Source of the DNA: a virus
IMG/VR virus record: IMGVR_UViG_3300046411_000628
Coordinates: 1 to 23,309 of that record
Strand: one strand, 5' to 3'
DNA: 23,309 bases
The notes under the pieces: model-generated
Databases searched by the model: none
What the model was told of the DNA's origin: nothing
Seen by the model: the letters and a program-made list of their open reading frames with translations, nothing else
Shown: one piece after another, positions 22,774 through 23,309 of the stretch
Layout: every line of letters begins with the position of its first letter
Numbering within the stretch: position 1 is the first letter of the stretch
Program-made: the position numbers and the translations under genes

Positions 22774-23297
22774 GTGTCTTTCTTTTGTTTTGTTGAGTAC
22801 TCCCATATTTTCCAAGGGAGTCCTTTTTTGTATATTAAACCTACCCAAGTATGGTCAGAAAGGGGAGGTCTACGTTCTATAAATGGGTAAGGAACATCTT
22901 TTATCCATACTACTGTTGCTATTTCTTTTAGTTCAAGTTTCTTTATCTTATGATATTTAATTTGTACTGTATGTGTTTTCTCATGTACAATTACTTTTCC
23001 TAAGCTATCAATAAATAACTTTCCTCTATGCTTGTTCATTGCTATTTCATCTTCTATCATATAGCGTAGAGGATATATACTTTTCATCGGAGTTTGCAAC
23101 CTTCTTTCTCCTAAAGTTTCTCCTAACATATTAGTATCATCAACTACTTGGTCTTCTATCCAAACAATTCCATCTATTACTTCAGGCTCTGCATGTATAA
23201 CAAACACAGGCCATGTTATTCTTCTATAATCCATCATATCTAAATTTTGTTTTATTCCCATTAAACATAGTAAAATACTTTTCTTTTTCTTGTTCAT
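22758..23297 (-). CDS. Conserved-looking phage protein of unknown function
   Basis: A 179-aa protein. The central part (ITWPVFVIHAEPEVIDGIVWI) and the C-terminus (VVWIKDVPYPFIERRPP, then GLIYKKGLPWKIWEY) resemble an uncharacterised protein I associate with T4-like cyanophages. No catalytic motif is seen. The start is uncertain: no clear ribosome site precedes the ATG at 23297, nor the Met at residue 13, nor those at 21-22; the conserved part begins about residue 22. It is the first - strand gene in the window, and its promoter must lie outside. Confidence 0.6.
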   Translation of the reverse strand: MNKKKKSILLCLMGIKQNLDMMDYRRITWPVFVIHAEPEVIDGIVWIEDQVVDDTNMLGETLGERRLQTPMKSIYPLRYMIEDEIAMNKHRGKLFIDSLGKVIVHEKTHTVQIKYHKIKKLELKEIATVVWIKDVPYPFIERRPPLSDHTWVGLIYKKGLPWKIWEYSTKQKKDTWRKM

Positions 23298-23309
23298 AGG
23301 TACTGTTAA

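Noticed and set aside
1-23309. tRNA, rRNA, integrase, transposase or attachment site
   Set aside because: None could be seen; nearly all of the sequence is accounted for by protein-coding genes.

Overview
The window is a densely coded, AT-rich segment of a tailed bacteriophage genome. The gene set is that of a T4-superfamily myovirus of aquatic, probably marine, bacteria. It combines T4-type replication and recombination genes (gp32-like ssDNA-binding protein, gp46/gp47, UvsW-like helicase), a class Ia ribonucleotide reductase with glutaredoxin, a FEN-type exonuclease, many glycosyltransferases and a virion fibre region. No rRNA, tRNA, integrase or insertion sequence is visible. The host cannot be fixed from this window; marine T4-like phages of alphaproteobacteria or cyanobacteria are the closest type known to me.

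Layout. Bases 1-5603 are on the + strand and look like a late virion operon: the end of a structural protein, a 73-aa structural protein, a 1086-aa threonine-rich repeat protein that is probably a fibre, a 56-aa coiled-coil protein, and two proteins resembling glycosyltransferases. All remaining genes (5589-23297) are on the - strand, and the two blocks meet tail to tail with a 15-bp overlap. In the - strand direction of transcription (right to left) they are: four small phage proteins (23297-22136); a large asparagine synthetase/radical-SAM fusion followed by a cytidylyltransferase (22135-19164); a UvsW-like helicase and a glycosyltransferase (19180-16998); a 128-aa protein, gp32-like SSB, peroxiredoxin, gp47 and gp46 (16965-12659); glutaredoxin, a PD-(D/E)XK nuclease, FEN exonuclease, NrdA, NrdB and a small protein (12600-8186); and a three-gene glycosyltransferase cluster including a GT29 sialyltransferase-like protein (8199-5589).

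Regulation. Two perfect sigma70-type promoters (TTGACA, 17-bp spacer, TATAAT) read the - strand. One drives the glutaredoxin-nuclease-RNR group. The other lies before the 128-aa gene and SSB, and its -35 box sits inside a perfect palindrome. Almost all - strand genes overlap by 1-62 bp or abut, which points to translational coupling.

How the parts may work together. The RNR, glutaredoxin, FEN exonuclease, nuclease, gp46/47, SSB and UvsW genes supply dNTPs and replicate and recombine phage DNA. The most unusual parts are: (1) the threonine-rich repeat protein, built from 4- and 6-residue modules with 16/20/22/32-residue higher-order periods and lying beside up to five glycosyltransferase-like genes, which suggests a glycosylated fibre; and (2) the single-polypeptide asparagine synthetase/radical-SAM enzyme coupled to a cytidylyltransferase, which suggests a phage-encoded biosynthetic pathway of unknown product.
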